DNA of 64,000 bases from Cytospora piceicola (taxonomy: Eukaryota; Ascomycota; Sordariomycetes; Diaporthales; Cytosporaceae): NCBI GenBank assembly GCA_023375675.1, contig JALQBC010000005.1:1550001-1614000 (forward strand). Reading direction: 5' to 3'. Positions 31,945 through 44,700 of this stretch are shown here, piece by piece. Under the pieces are notes generated by a model. That model ran no database searches. It was not told where the DNA came from and saw only the letters and a list, made by a program, of their open reading frames with translations. Numbering within the stretch: position 1 is the first letter of the stretch; each line of letters starts with the position of its first letter. A program made the position numbers and the translations under genes.

Positions 31945-33893
31945 TTATCCGTTCGTTTGATGGTGCTTTTGCCGCCACGCCATGCCTCGTCTTTCCAATA
32001 TGAACAGCACTGGAAGCGTCACGCCATGGAAAAGGGCGAACACAACAAAGCACCAGCCCGGCCTCATTTTCCTGATCATAACATCGAGAGCAGCCAGGCC
32101 CGCGGCGGCAAGCTCGCACCTAACGAGGTTATTGGCAGCCTGGACTGGAGCGGACCGGGTTGGGTGGTAATCCACCATCAAGGTATTCAGTGACTTGGTC
32201 ATATTTCCAGTCAGTTTTATCACTCCCAGGGTGACGGCAGAGTCAAATTTGCATCATGTCGATGGCCTATTGGGTGAACTTACAGTATAGAGTACCTGAT
32301 TTGTGAAGCCAATCAGGAACTGTAGGATCAGAGGCACTGCCATATTCTATGAGAATCTCGTTAGTTCTCTCAGTTTAGTCTCACTCGGGTCAGGGTAACA
32401 TTTCCATACCGTCTTGAGTTGAAGAACCCAGCCGTACACGGCAATCAGGGGCGCACATATCGCTATTGCAAACTTGGATGTCCGAAGGCGGGCATGCTCG
32501 ATAGGAAACGTGGAGAGGTCATCACCTCTTAGCCGATCAATCACCATTCCATTTGCTTGGGCTGTTATTCGATAGTCCCTATTGACGACTCGTCCTGCAT
32601 AGTAATCCGTTGTGAGTAATTATAACGACCTCGGGAGTAGGACGAAGACCAAGGCAGAGGTCTCATACCTGCTATGAACGAGGAAACCATGCAGCCAACG
32701 CCGAAAGGGATATACACCAGTCCCGCTACAAGGCCTGATACTCCGTATACTTGGACGAATATAGTAGACAAGGATGCTTGTAAGCAAGTATGTACCATGT
32801 AGTAGATACCAAAGCACACAGAAACAACTAAAGTCGCGCGATGCCTGAGTAATGCGAGACCTGAAAAGGGGTTGCCGAACTTCGAATGTGTTTCTCGTCT
32901 CGATTGGCTGTTTTCTGACATCGGATCAGGCGCTCTGGGACGAAGGATTGGGAATATCGCTTTGTTCCATTGGGGAACAGGGATACTGCCATTGCCCACG
33001 ACTGATCTGCAGGTCTCGGGAAGAAAGATTACCATGGCCAAGAGGGCAGTGAAAGATGCGATAGCCAGGAACCAGAAGATAGATGGCCAGGGCCACTTCA
33101 ACAAAAGGAGTCCGCTGATTATTGGCGCAACGCTTGGTGGTGTATTGAGGCTTTCATAGGTTCAATGTTAACAGCTGTATCACTGTCGGTATAATACTGT
33201 ACTCAAGTACTCGTGGAATTGTGGAAGCATACAATATGGATACAGCGCCTGTATAACCTCACCTTTCTGCAGGAGTTGTCAGATCACCAACAAGACCATA
33301 CGTAATGGAATAACCCGCTATTGACAGTTACTCATATGTTTCAAAACACAGTGTAGACCCGAGGAACGTGAGCGCTATTTACCTGATATAGCAACACTTT
33401 GTAGCATTCTCAATATGAATAGAGCTGCATAAGACCTCTGTTTTGCAAGGCCAACATTGATTGCCGCGTAGGCTGTTAGCGAGACCATGAGGGTGACACG
33501 CCGTCCAAATATATCCGCTACGCTGCCAGTTACGGTGGGGAAGATGCCGGATGCAATCAGATACGAAGTAACAGTGAGGTTTATGTCCTGGACTGATACC
33601 TTCATGTCATCGGCAAGGAATGGTATGGCCGGGAAATAGATGAAGCTGCTGGCAGTCGAAAACCACCCAGCCCAAGCCGCAATAAATAATATCCATCCTT
33701 TCTGTGCCGAGGTGAAAACTGAATAGGGTGGATGTGGTGGAGAGCCTTTGGTTGAGACATCCTGTGTCTTCACCTGAATTGTCTCTTCCTCAATTTGCTT
33801 CTCTGTATCGGTACCATGAGAGTCTTGTTCACATTCTGCCTGTGCCTGATTTTGGTGTTCAGTGATGTGGTCATTATTTGTGTCAGACGCCAT
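31945..33893 (-). pseudogene. MFS drug:H+ antiporter-like gene with in-frame TGA
   Basis: Twelve-helix major-facilitator transporter of the DHA1/quinidine-resistance type. Minus-strand exons 33893..33383, 33317.., 33150..32669, 32594..32410, 32346..32284 and 32193..31945. Motifs: F-I-Y-F-P-A-I-P-F-L, motif A-like G-S-V-A-D-I-F-G-R-R, F-L-P-E-T-C-R-S-V-V-G-N-G, and Y-H-P-T-R-S-A-x-x-x-A-A-N-N-L-V-R-C. In exon 2 the family sequence T-P-A-E-R-G-G-Y is interrupted: T-P-A-E-R, then TGA (33261-33259), then G-Y-T-G-A-V-S-I to a normal donor at 33232. With the TGA read through, length would be about 524 aa. A second donor, GTGAGG at 33262, overlaps the stop; using it skips the stop in frame but deletes the loop after helix 4 (514 aa). 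It is either a recent pseudogene or an altered protein. Confidence 0.75.
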
Positions 33894-34527
33894 GGAGCTC
33901 GTCCGGTTTGATGCTCTTGGGAGACCTCGGGATTTGGTGACAAGAAGAGGTGTAGTTGTCAACTGGTGACTGTCACAAAGGATTCCAACCAACATACATA
34001 GTGCATACGCCGTAACGCGTTGGACGGTGAATGATTTCTCCATCCCATTACTACTTTGGGGTGCTCCAGGGGCAGGGGGATGCCGGCGGATGGCGCAGAA
34101 GAGAACTGCGGGTCCAGAATCTGACCTGTCCTATTAGCAGAATATAAGTTTTGATGTGAAGAGTCTATTCCACTGACCCTCCAGATGTCTCCTTGCCAAT
34201 ATACCATAATATGTCTGTCTAACCCCCTTCCAAGGGGGATTTGCAAGACATAACCATTTGAAACTTAGTGTTCGTTTAGAGGAGCCTTACAGCATTCTCT
34301 ACTCACATGTATAAGAAAAGGTACGTAATTCGATATCAAATAACCCTTGGGACACCATTGTTTCCTACGATGCTTCTGGATGAGAACGTCTCTCAGTGTC
34401 CCCCAAAGTCATATAAGGCGCTGGAAAACCGCCCTTCAATTTGTTGAAGATCGAGACTGTACAAAAACGAAATATCGATTTTAAAACGTGAAACTCTTCA
34501 TACTCTATTTGGTCACTGGAGCCTCCT
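33894..34527. other. Intergenic, nothing recognised
   Basis: In-frame ATG codons upstream of the chosen MFS start (to 34043) extend into this region but look like 5' leader. The rest shows nothing recognisable. Confidence 0.45.
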
Positions 34528-35898
34528 TCAAATATTTGGTTCTTTGAATCCTTCGAAGCCGTCAGGATATTTTTGTATCAGCTTCCGCATTTTTTCTTTC
34601 GCCCTGACAGCAAGACAGCAAGTCATCTCGTGAGTTAAAACATTGAAACCAGTTGTACAGGTGGGCATGTACTGACATTTCAATAAGATTCTTCCATTCG
34701 GAAGATATCGCCCCCGACATAAGGTCGTTTCGACTTAAGTTGTTCAGTGTTGGTCCTTGCATGGCTCGATGAGAACTACTTACACTCCATACAGATAATG
34801 GCGGTCATAGAAGTCGTCGTGGGGCTCCGAAGCCGTGGCTTCTTTCTTGTATAAGTCGACAACGTCCATTGGGAGAGAGTATCGTGGTTCCCCGATGCAT
34901 TGGAGTTCCACTGAGGTGGCGTATCAAAATCAGTTAAACGTGCGTTTTGCAAGAACCTTTTCTGGTGTCAGGGAGATCAAGGTACCTTCGGCATGCCCAT
35001 AGAAGGCGCATGAGTCGAACAGAATAGGTTGTTTGGTATCCGCATCGATTCGAATGTTGTCATCCCAAAGGTCGCCGTGACAGAGCGAAGGTTTGATATT
35101 TCGTCCCCCAGTTTGCAACGGCCGAAGAAGACGAGCCACTGGTTTTTGTATGAATTCCTCCGTCAACGTGGCCAACTCTTCATCCTCGCCACATACTTCC
35201 TGAGCATATGCGACGTCACTACGAAATTGACGGCTCCAAAACTCTTCCCAACTGTCCGTCCATTCGTTCCTTATTGGCGGCGGCCCCCAGTAAGTCGTGC
35301 AGTGAAACCCAAATTTCCCGGTCGGCGAGATGGACGTCTCGTGGAGCTTCTTCATGATGGCCACGAGTTGTGGCAACGGCGGAAGTAGAATTCGCATATC
35401 TCGGAACCGCGTCAAGTAGAAGGACCTGGACATATCGTCCTGAAAGTACCCATAGGCTATAGGAATCACGACGTTGTCTGGTATGATGGCTGCCAGGGCT
35501 GTCTGGGATACGAACTCGGCTCTGGCCATGTCGACCCATTCAGTTCGCTCTATGATCTGTGTTCCGAAAATCAGTACGATACCGCAAGCTCTACCATGCA
35601 TCTGGGCACTTTCCTTCAGGAAATATGCCTTTTCCTGCCCGTCGCATTCGATATCGACCTTCAGGCCGATTGACCACTGTGACTGGTAAGCATCCTTTCC
35701 ACCCCGCGTGCCATCGACCATATTTTGGAACGGATTACTCTAGTCTTGCCATGAGGAACAACAGACAATACGTTGCTCCCGTCTGGAAGAGCTGGGCCCA
35801 GTGTTAGCACAGCATCATCACAATCGATCCCTGCACGAAACTGAGGATTGTCTTATATTACCGGCTAATATGGCTGGGTCAAGCGTTTCGTAACCCAT
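34528..35898 (-). CDS. Fructosamine kinase-like protein
   Basis: Protein-kinase-like fold enzyme of the fructosamine/ketosamine kinase family, which phosphorylates sugar adducts on amines and promotes deglycation. Minus-strand exons 35898..35862, 35782..35739, 35682..35583, 35519..34986, 34910..34787, 34733..34677 and 34603..34528 give 323 aa. Seen: the ATP-anchoring Lys in Y-F-L-K-E-S, I-A-Y-G-Y-F, the catalytic loop L-C-H-G-D-L-W-D-D-N-I, and the metal-binding F-D in place of I-D in P-I-L-F-D-S-C-A-F-Y-G-H-A-E. The last exons give M-A-K-E-K-M-R-K-L-I-Q-K-Y-P. The 63-nt third intron is a frame-preserving multiple of three. The exon-5 donor is ambiguous: GTGTAA keeps the frame, while the better-looking GTAAGT two bases later does not. 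Moderately divergent from textbook members. Confidence 0.85.
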
Positions 35899-36141
35899 CG
35901 CGATGTTATTAGGGTTTCAGACCGGCGATGATTTATATAGTACCAATATAGTACGACTGAAATTGTCCTGAAGCCCCGGCTGGCCAAGTCCCCTCTTTCA
36001 CCCAAACGATCATGTCGCGCGAGTGTATGACAGGTATCCACATTAGGCCACCTGCTTGAATGACGACTGGCTCACATTCTAGCAACATATGCATGTTGGT
36101 CTGCGGCGCAGTCCGTTGTTTTCCCGATATCCCCGCTGCTC

Positions 36142-39100
36142 ATGGCGATCAATGTTCATGATTTTATCAGCAGCAGAATCTCAACCGACGAGACTCGGTA
36201 TGTCTATGTGAGTCCTTCACAAGGCGATCAGACTGACGGATATAGTTGTACATACATATACAGCCAGCCATGTTAGTGAGTGTACATGAAGTAGCCGCCA
36301 GCTGGCTGATCCCTGCGATCAACCGAGAATCTCATCTTGACTGACAAACAATTCACGTGTTTGTTAGGTCAAAAAAACATTGTCATGGTCCGTTGTCAAT
36401 ATGCCGCGAATACTAACGGCACGTTGATATTACAGGGGTCTAACGGCGCCGTCGAGACGAGACCTGCTCCTCAAGAAACGGTTCACAAGCTCATGGGCGA
36501 GGAAACAGAACGCCAGCAGCGACGGAGATGGACAGGAGGGTGTACGTGGGCCCCTTGGGCTGCGTCTCCTGCATTACTCCCCTGAGCCCCTGATCGACCT
36601 GGTCTTTGTACATGGACTACGAGGTGGCTCGATCAAGACATGGAGGAAGGGTAATGATCCTCGGAACGTCTGGCCACAGCTCTGGCTACCATTAGAGTCC
36701 GGGCTGCAAAATGCAAACATACACAGCTTTGGGTATGACTCGGATTGGGCGAGTACGAAGTCAAGTGTTCTTGACATCCATGATTTCGGACAGTCGCTGC
36801 TCGAGGAGATGAGAAATTCTCCCTACTTGAGGGACACCGGGAAGGTAAGCCCAGAAGTTTCCTGGGACCAATTGGAAAGACTTGGCTCACATGTCTCAGG
36901 GGCCCATACTGCTCGTTGGCCACTCTATGGGAGGCTTGGTCATCAAGAAGGCGTTCATCCTGTCCAAAGACGTGCCAGAATTCAAGGAGCGAATTCGGTG
37001 CATCTTTTTCCTTGCTACACCCCATAGAGGTTCCGATTATGCTTCACTTTTGAACAACGTTCTGGCCATCTCCGGTGTCTTGTCTCCGCGTCGCTATATT
37101 GCTGACCTGATGACTGGCTCTACATCGGCCCAACTTATCAACGAAGACTTTTCAAAACATGCCACCGAGTTGCCCGTCTTCTCCTTTTACGAAACTTTGC
37201 GAATGAGTCTCGGTGTTACGTCCGGCATGATTGTGAACAAGAACTCAGCAATACTTGGTAGATAGCCCTCGTGTAATGATCATACCTGATCAAGAGAGCA
37301 AGCGAGGAATAATGTAGCTAATTAATTAATTGGTGAACAGGACCCGGGTTTAAGAAAGAAAGAGTACAGTATCTGAATGCTAATCATCGGGATATTTGCA
37401 AATTCGACAGTCCTGACGATCCAAACTACATCACTTTGAAAAACGCATTCACGAGTGCAGCACAGGACATATTAAAAGAAGGTGGGTTAACTTCACGGGT
37501 TTTCGGTCGCAATGTTACTGATGATAATTTACAGTAATTGAAACTAAGCTCAGGGATTCAAAGGAGCAAAAGAGCATCCTAAAAACATACTTGGGCATTA
37601 CAAGTAGCCCAGAAGAGCACTATCCGCGAGCGGAAGGTACATGTCAATGGATCGATGATCGAGATGACTTTCAGGAGTGGCGAGACTCGGCTGGATCATA
37701 TTTTCAACATGAAGAAAACGACCCGCCAACAGCAAAAAGCCCTTCAATATTCCTGGTTCACGCCAATCCCGGAAGCGGCAAGACGTTCCTTGCAGCACAT
37801 GTCAAGGAAGAACTTTCTCAGTTCCAGCTCGAGTGTGCTTGCTATTTTTTTCATGTTGGCAACAACACTTCACACACCCTCGGGGATTTCATGAGGTCTG
37901 TGGCATATCAGATGGCTTCTTCGAACGCATCTGTTCGCGAAAGGCTTCTCGAGCTCTACTACGAAGAGTTGGCTTTTGAGAAAGATGATGTCTTGGCGAT
38001 CTGGACTAAACTCTTCAGAATGGGCATTTTCCAGGTGGGTATAGCCCTCGAGGCTTCTCGTCTGAGCCCGAGAAGCTAACATATGATCAAAGGCTCGCAT
38101 ACGAACACCGCAATATTGGGTTATTGACGCCATCGACGAATGCAGCAAATACAGAGAGTTCTTCGCCATGATTGAGGGTATACAACTGTCCTTCCCGCTA
38201 CATATTTTTATCACAAGCCGGAAGCTTTCGGATATGACAGATCTTACTCGATCTTTGGAGCCAACGGCCTCGGTCACATCCATCGAGATTGAATTTGAAG
38301 ACAGCATTCGAGATATCGAGTGCTACATACAGACCAGGACGCACAACCAGGCAATAGCCAACAAGGACGATTTCATGGAAAGCCTGTTGCGACGGTCAAA
38401 CGCCTGCTTCCTATGGGTCAAGCTAGTACTAGATGAACTCGAGCAGGTTTATTCGAACGAAAGCATCTTGGAAGTCCTCCACGACATCCCAGGATCAATG
38501 ATCCCGTATTACGAGAGGACTACCAGAGCGATGGCCGAGAAGAAGCGAGAGAAACATATCGCCAGATCTGTCCTTATCTGGGCTGTGGCAAGCTCACGAA
38601 AACTTCTCATCCCAGAGTTGTCCAACGCCCTGAAATTAGATATCAATGCGGAGCTTCCTCACGCCAGGAATGCTGTTGAGGGCCTCTGTGGTCAACTGGT
38701 GTCCGTGAACTATCACAGTGGTGTCGTTGACCTCATCCATCCTACAGTTCGCGAATTTCTACTGTCCGAGGCTGCAGAAGAGTTCACTATATCGATTCCC
38801 GAAGCTCATGAACGCATCGCCCGCACATGCCTACAGCTCTTGTGTTCCTCAGAGATGCAGCCCCCAAGAGCTCAAAGGCAGTCAAAGGCCCAACGCGCAA
38901 GTGGCCCGGAGCCCTCGCCACTTCTAGATTATGCCATAAGACATTTCTCCGAGCACGTTTACCAGGCCTCATCCACGGCCGACGAGATTATAACATTTCT
39001 GGACCGGTTCTTCGGCAGAAACGTGCTGACATGGATCGAAAAGGTTGCGCGAGAGGGAGATTTACATCTGTTGGTTCGTGTATTGAAGCATCTAAAGGGC

Positions 39101-41359
39101 TATCTCAACCGCCGAGCCAAGTCCGGATCTTCCTCGAGCACGCAAGTCCAGAATCTCGAAGACTGGTCTACAGACATAAGCATGGTTGCCACAAGATTTG
39201 GGCCGGCCCTTCTTGACAATCCTTCGTCCATCTACTCCTTGATCCCTCCCCTCTGCCCATCTACTTCCGCCATCTACCAACGATTTGGGAGGAAGCCAGA
39301 TGGACTGGCTATCGTTGGGCACGTCGAGCGCATCTGGGAATTCAGCGTTGCATCCGTTCCTTTTGGGGAAGACGCCATAGCTTCGACCGGTTTTTGTGGA
39401 GAAGGTCTCATAGCCGTCGGCATGGAATCTGGTGAGATACAAGTATACGACCAACACAGCTTTCAGAAAGTGGGAGTAGTCGAGGTGAAATACCCGGTCG
39501 ATCTCGTGCATCTTACGGAAAATTTCATCGCAGTGAGCACGACGAAGTCTATCATTCTCATGGACCGCGAGGGCAACATTGTGTGGCAAACGCGCATCAG
39601 GTTCCGCTGCATACTCCTCACGTCCACTCCTCAGGTTATGATCGCTGTGGCTCAACACGGCCACGTTTTCAAGTGGGATAAATCCACTGGGGCCCTTCTC
39701 GAAGACCAGGCCTTTGTTTACAGGAGTCCAGATGATGAAGGTGGAATTGAAGTTGTCACCCGCCTCAAAGCCCCTCACGTCGCGTCGCTCTCACCAGATA
39801 AAGATATGCTCGCTATGGGATACAGAGGGGGTTCGGTCTGCATGTGGGAGGTTTCAAGTGGGGAGTTCATATGCTGGGCACGGGACGATAAAAACAGGCT
39901 CGTTTCAGCCTTGCTGTTCAACCCGAATCCGACCGTCGAACTGCTTCTTGTCATCTTCGAAGACCATGAATTAGCACTGTACGACACTTGGTCTGGTGGT
40001 CTAATGAGCACACGAAAACCACCTAACAATAACACAGGGGTAATGTCTGCCACCTGTTCGTCGGATGGTAGGACAGTGGCCACGGTTGACAATAGTGGCT
40101 TCCTACAGATATTGGACTTCGAGTCGCTGAACCTTTTGTACCACGTCTTGCTTCCTTATGCTTCATTTCGTATCCTCAACTTCACGCCAGATGGGTCGGG
40201 AGTTGTGGACATAGTCGACTCGGACATGCATATATGGGCTCCGACGGCCCTGGTGCGCAAGAAAAACGAAGAAGATCAGAGTAATCACGAAGACGTGGTC
40301 AATCTCCCTCACATTGAGAGCCAGTGTGAAAGTCGAAGGTCCTCAAAGATCACTGCACTATGCGCGCACCCTTCGCTTCCGTTTGTTACTGTTGGCAGGC
40401 AGGACGGACAGGTTTTAGTTTTCAGTACAAAGACGGGAAACCAGGTTACGCATCTGTATACTCATGCTCATGAAGCAAGTGTTTCGAGACTGGCCATGGA
40501 CAAGAGCCACCGAATAGCCTCTAACGACACCAACGGTCACCTGCAAGTCTGGAATCTGGGATCCGGCCAGCTTCCAACATTCGAAAACAGAACTTTGCTT
40601 TTTCAGCTCAAGTTAGCAGTACATGTCGTTCAGATTTGTTTTAGTGGAAGTGGCGATTATTTGCTAGTATCTTCGGATAACTCGGACACATTGTATTCTA
40701 CGGAAAACGGTTCTTGCATGGGGAGTCTGCACTTCGAAGCTCAAGAAAGGAAGATATGGCGGTGGCTTGCATCCCCCACTGGGGAGGAGAGAGACCTGTT
40801 CTACCTGGTGATGGACCACACCGTTGTCAAGTACAATGCACATGACTTTCCGTCGAAGCTTCCAAACTTCGAAGTCCGGTTACAATACTGTGTTGAGGAG
40901 GGGACCGAAGAGATCAAAGTCGAAACGGCCGCCATTTGTCCCAGCACGCAGACCCTCGCTCTGGAAATTCGCCACACGTCAGGCTTCGTATCATGCTCGA
41001 CCCTATTTCTGTTCGACCTGAGCAAAGTAACGTCTTTTGAGCCTACCAACACGAATACGACTCTATCACCGATGTGTGACCTGCTCCCGAAACACTGCAA
41101 GCAGTTTATCGGGATCATCGAGCGGACCAATAGCTTCGTCTTTCTGCACAATAACTCATGGCTCTGCAGCATTGACCCGGATGGTCTGTCCCAGGGGCTG
41201 TTTAACCAACACTTCTTCGTGCCGAACGAATACATATCCGCCAGTGACCGGGTATTGGCCGCAAAATCCGCAGATAATGGTGTCGTCTTTTGTGTGGAAG
41301 GAGAACTAGCCATTATCAGAAATGGATTCGTCTTCAGAGAACTGAAGGATTTGAACTGA
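36142..41359 (+). CDS. NLR-like STAND protein: alpha/beta hydrolase - NACHT - WD40-like repeats
   Basis: Fungal signal-transduction NTPase of the NLR-like class implicated in heterokaryon incompatibility and non-self response. Exons: 36142..36197 (tentative), 36436..36844, 36900..37257, 37341..37481, 37535..38034 and 38093..41359, about 1576 aa. Order: a basic leader; a serine-hydrolase domain with L-V-F-V-H-G-L, G-H-S-M-G-G nucleophile elbow and T-P-H-R-G; a linker; NACHT with Walker A H-A-N-P-G-S-G-K-T and Walker B V-I-D-A-I-D-E-C; a winged-helix-like region (L-I-H-P-T-V-R-E-F-L); then about 650 residues of degenerate WD-type blades (for example S-G-E-I-Q-V-Y-D, G-S-V-C-M-W-E-V, G-H-L-Q-V-W-N-L). 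The repeats are not near-identical, unlike the fast-evolving NWD arrays. The start is uncertain: exon 1 was chosen because its phase fits, but that intron would be 238 bp. Confidence 0.88.
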
Positions 41360-41712
41360 TGTAGCGAAGACAGTTGTTACTATTTGAAAGGCTTTCTACA
41401 CAGATCCAATAGAGACAAATGTATCTAGCAGTAGGACATACCAACCAAAAAGTCCAGCTATGTATGATATATCTGATTAAAGCGTAAGCACTTGAGACTA
41501 TGAGTACCCTAGGGTAGTCAGCCTATATTTACAAATATCAAAATCACCCGAGCTGCTACAAACCCTCGTGAATGTTACTATACCAAGCTTGCTTCGACTT
41601 GTACAGCTAGGGGTAATTGGGGGAGTTATAGTGCAGAGTTATCCTTTTATGGTTTACGTCAATTGATTGACTGTGATTGAACTTCATAAATGATCGTAAG
41701 TTATACATAACT
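41360..41712. other. Tail-to-tail gap between the two NACHT genes
   Basis: 353 bp of AT-rich sequence between convergent stop codons. Nothing else recognised. Confidence 0.5.
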
Positions 41713-44700
41713 TCACCACTTCTGTAAACGCGCAAGTACTTGCTCTTTTGTGCCATCCGTACCCAAGTCCGACCTATTCCGGTATACATTCGCCAGAGAC
41801 AACAGGCTCAATTTTGTTTGCGGATGTTTCATACCATGCCACCTATCCTTTCCCTTCAGCGCCGCTAGTAGCACCTGCTCGGCATCCAAGAACTTCCCGA
41901 GGCCAAGCAGCGTCTCTCCGAGATTCTGTAACGAGATAAAATACTCTGCATCTTCCCCGGTCACCTCCAGTTGCCTCTTGATCGTGTCCCGGTGCATCTC
42001 CTCGGCTAGCCCAAGCTGGCCATCCATCTGGTACACCATAGCTAGGTTCTTGGTCGCCTGCACCGTGTCCGGATGCATCTCACCCAACACGTCACGGCAC
42101 CAAGCCAGACATTCAAGGAACAAGGCCTCGGCCACTTCGTAGCTACCCTCGAACCGCCTTGCTACGCCCAGCATCTTGACCTCACGCATCACAACGCGGT
42201 TCTGCCGACCGTACTGCCGCTCCAAGGAACCGATAATAGTCTCGTACTCGTCACACGCCTCGGCATATAAGCCCTTGCCTCTGTGGATTGTTGCCAGCCA
42301 CGACCGCACCTCGAGCGTGTCCGGGTCCTCTCGACCCAGAGAGGCCTCTCGGGCATCGCAGCAGCGCAGCAGCACATGTTCTGCGTCATCGAGCCGGCTC
42401 ATATTCCAATACGTTCGGCCTAGGGCTACCATTGTGGCAATAGTCTCGGGGTGCTCCGGTCCACGCATAGGATGGCTGCTGAAACCGTCGATGGCGTGCC
42501 TCAGGTATGATTCGCATTCTTTGTAGTCAATATTCAGCTTTCCGAGCACAGCGTACCATTGTAGGGTCAGGAGGTCCCTCGGTCCACGCTCTTCAGAAGA
42601 CTTCTGTAGTAGGAATTCGAAGATTTTTTTGAATTCCATACGTCTCTTGAGTGGAGGTTTCAGGGCCGAATCCTCCGCATCTATCGTCTTTCGTAAGCGA
42701 GATTCCAGCAGAAGTAAGTCACTCATGACAGCCTGACCGGTTGACCCGGCCTTCGTTGACAGCACTATCCGCAGGAACAGGATTACGGTTTCCTGAGACC
42801 CTAGAAAAGCCCTAACAGCGTCCTTAAGTGGCTTTTGGGGGGCATGTGTGGCAATAAAATGATCACCCCAGGACAGCGCTGCATGAACCAGTAGGCTGTC
42901 TGCCTCCATCTCCGGCCGGATGTCCTTTGTCGCAATACAACTAATTCGAAACCGAGGCTGGTTCATATACGTTAAGTAGCTGTGGGCTATGCGTTCATGA
43001 GCTTGTGAAACTTTGATCGGGCTCGCTTCATGTTTGGTCAAGAAGTCCTTGATGGAGAGATGGACCAAGTCAACAGTATCGTCGGGCTGAGTGATGCGGA
43101 TGATCGACCCAAATAAATCTTGAAGAGTCTTTCGGAATCTTTCCACTCCCAGGTAAGCTGACTTTCCCGTAACCCGCTGGCCCGGACGAATAGCAAGCAA
43201 TGCATCGAGATTTGCAATTGTCAGCGGCCGTCTGCTGAGGACGATATACTCCAATGTTCGTAGAGCGAGATCGCGTTGGATGGCCCCTGGCCCGAAAAGC
43301 TGACCGAATATTCGTATGTAGATTTCGTCCAACCCAGCAGGTAGAGTACGCAGGATCTCAGCTATTTCTTCATTGTAAGAAGCTCTCTTCAGGCTGTAGA
43401 CCACCAATGTGGCCCACAGAAATATTCCGCCCTGTTTACAGTGTTAACAAAGGTGGTCTGGGGGACTAGCAAACCATGGTAACGGTGCCTTACAGCCTGA
43501 CGTAGAAGCGTTGCCTTCACGTGGGCAGTTTCATGGTCATCCTTCAGAAGATGCTGGAAGCCCTCAATGTTGTTTTCCAGGTAAATACTCAAATCAAGTT
43601 GAGTGTCCTCGGGAGAAACATTCAAGACTTTTTGCACACCCAGTGCCCTTTGCAAAGCTTTATCCTGCCTACTGAATATAAGGAGGTCGATATTTAGTGT
43701 CCCTAGGTCGATGAGCTTCAAAAGTGAGTACACAAGCTCGACAGCATCAGAGCACTCATCTAGTCCATCGATGACAATCTTCATACTGTCGAAAGGCTCC
43801 ATCACCTCCCTAAGGAGTGATGATATCCTTGTCACGGAACGAAGCTTGATTTCTCCACTCTCCAGCATAGTGGAAAATATGTGCTCGAGGACTTCGGACT
43901 TTTGCTCCAGTGCTTGTACGATGAATGACCTGAGGACGGCGCTCATGTCCGATGTTGCGGCTTCTCTGAAACTGCAAAAGAAGTATAGGAGACCCGAACC
44001 GTCAACAATCGACTCTTGCAATGCTGCTACTGTGTGGCTTGCCAGAATCGACTTTCCACAACTACGTGATATGCATTGTGTTAGCGCCCATATTCAACAA
44101 TACCTAACAGTACTCCCAGCAGGCAAAAAGACTCACCCCAAGGCACCATGTACACATAATATAGTCTGAGATTCACTGGTCAGGAATTCCCGGACCTCAT
44201 GTTTCTGCAGGAACCACGATCCCGTGCCCGTCATTGCTTGAGACTGCAGAATCTCATAACGAGACGCATTATTTGGGGCATCAAGCCAATGCAGTACTCG
44301 TTCTCGTTGGTCGGCGCGAACTAGGGCTGTCGTGGGTTGGAAGGTGAGGTATTGATCCAACCTCCCCGTGATATGGGTCACCTTTTCACGGAATTCCTGG
44401 TTCTTGATTTGTTCTGCCTTTGAGGCCTCATAAAATGAAAGCAGCGCCTCATGGTCAAGTTCGTCGGTGTGCTCCGTCAAGGAGGCCACGCAAGATTTGA
44501 GCTTCTTTTCGAAGCTGCTCCATAGGTTGAGGCATAGAGCCTTTATGCCTGTTGCGCGCGAGTTCAAATGTATTAGTGACGGCAGTAGTATGTCGACATT
44601 GACCGACGCAACAGGGTCTCGAACCTTTTGTCGAGAAGAACTCGAGAGCCATGGCGCACAGCTCGGCAACACGCTCATACACGCGACAAAGAGCAGACTG

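Noticed and set aside
36337..36585. Short plus-strand frame before the hydrolase-NACHT gene as an independent gene
   Set aside because: The same bases in another frame encode the conserved leader and hydrolase start of the NACHT protein; this frame has no domain.
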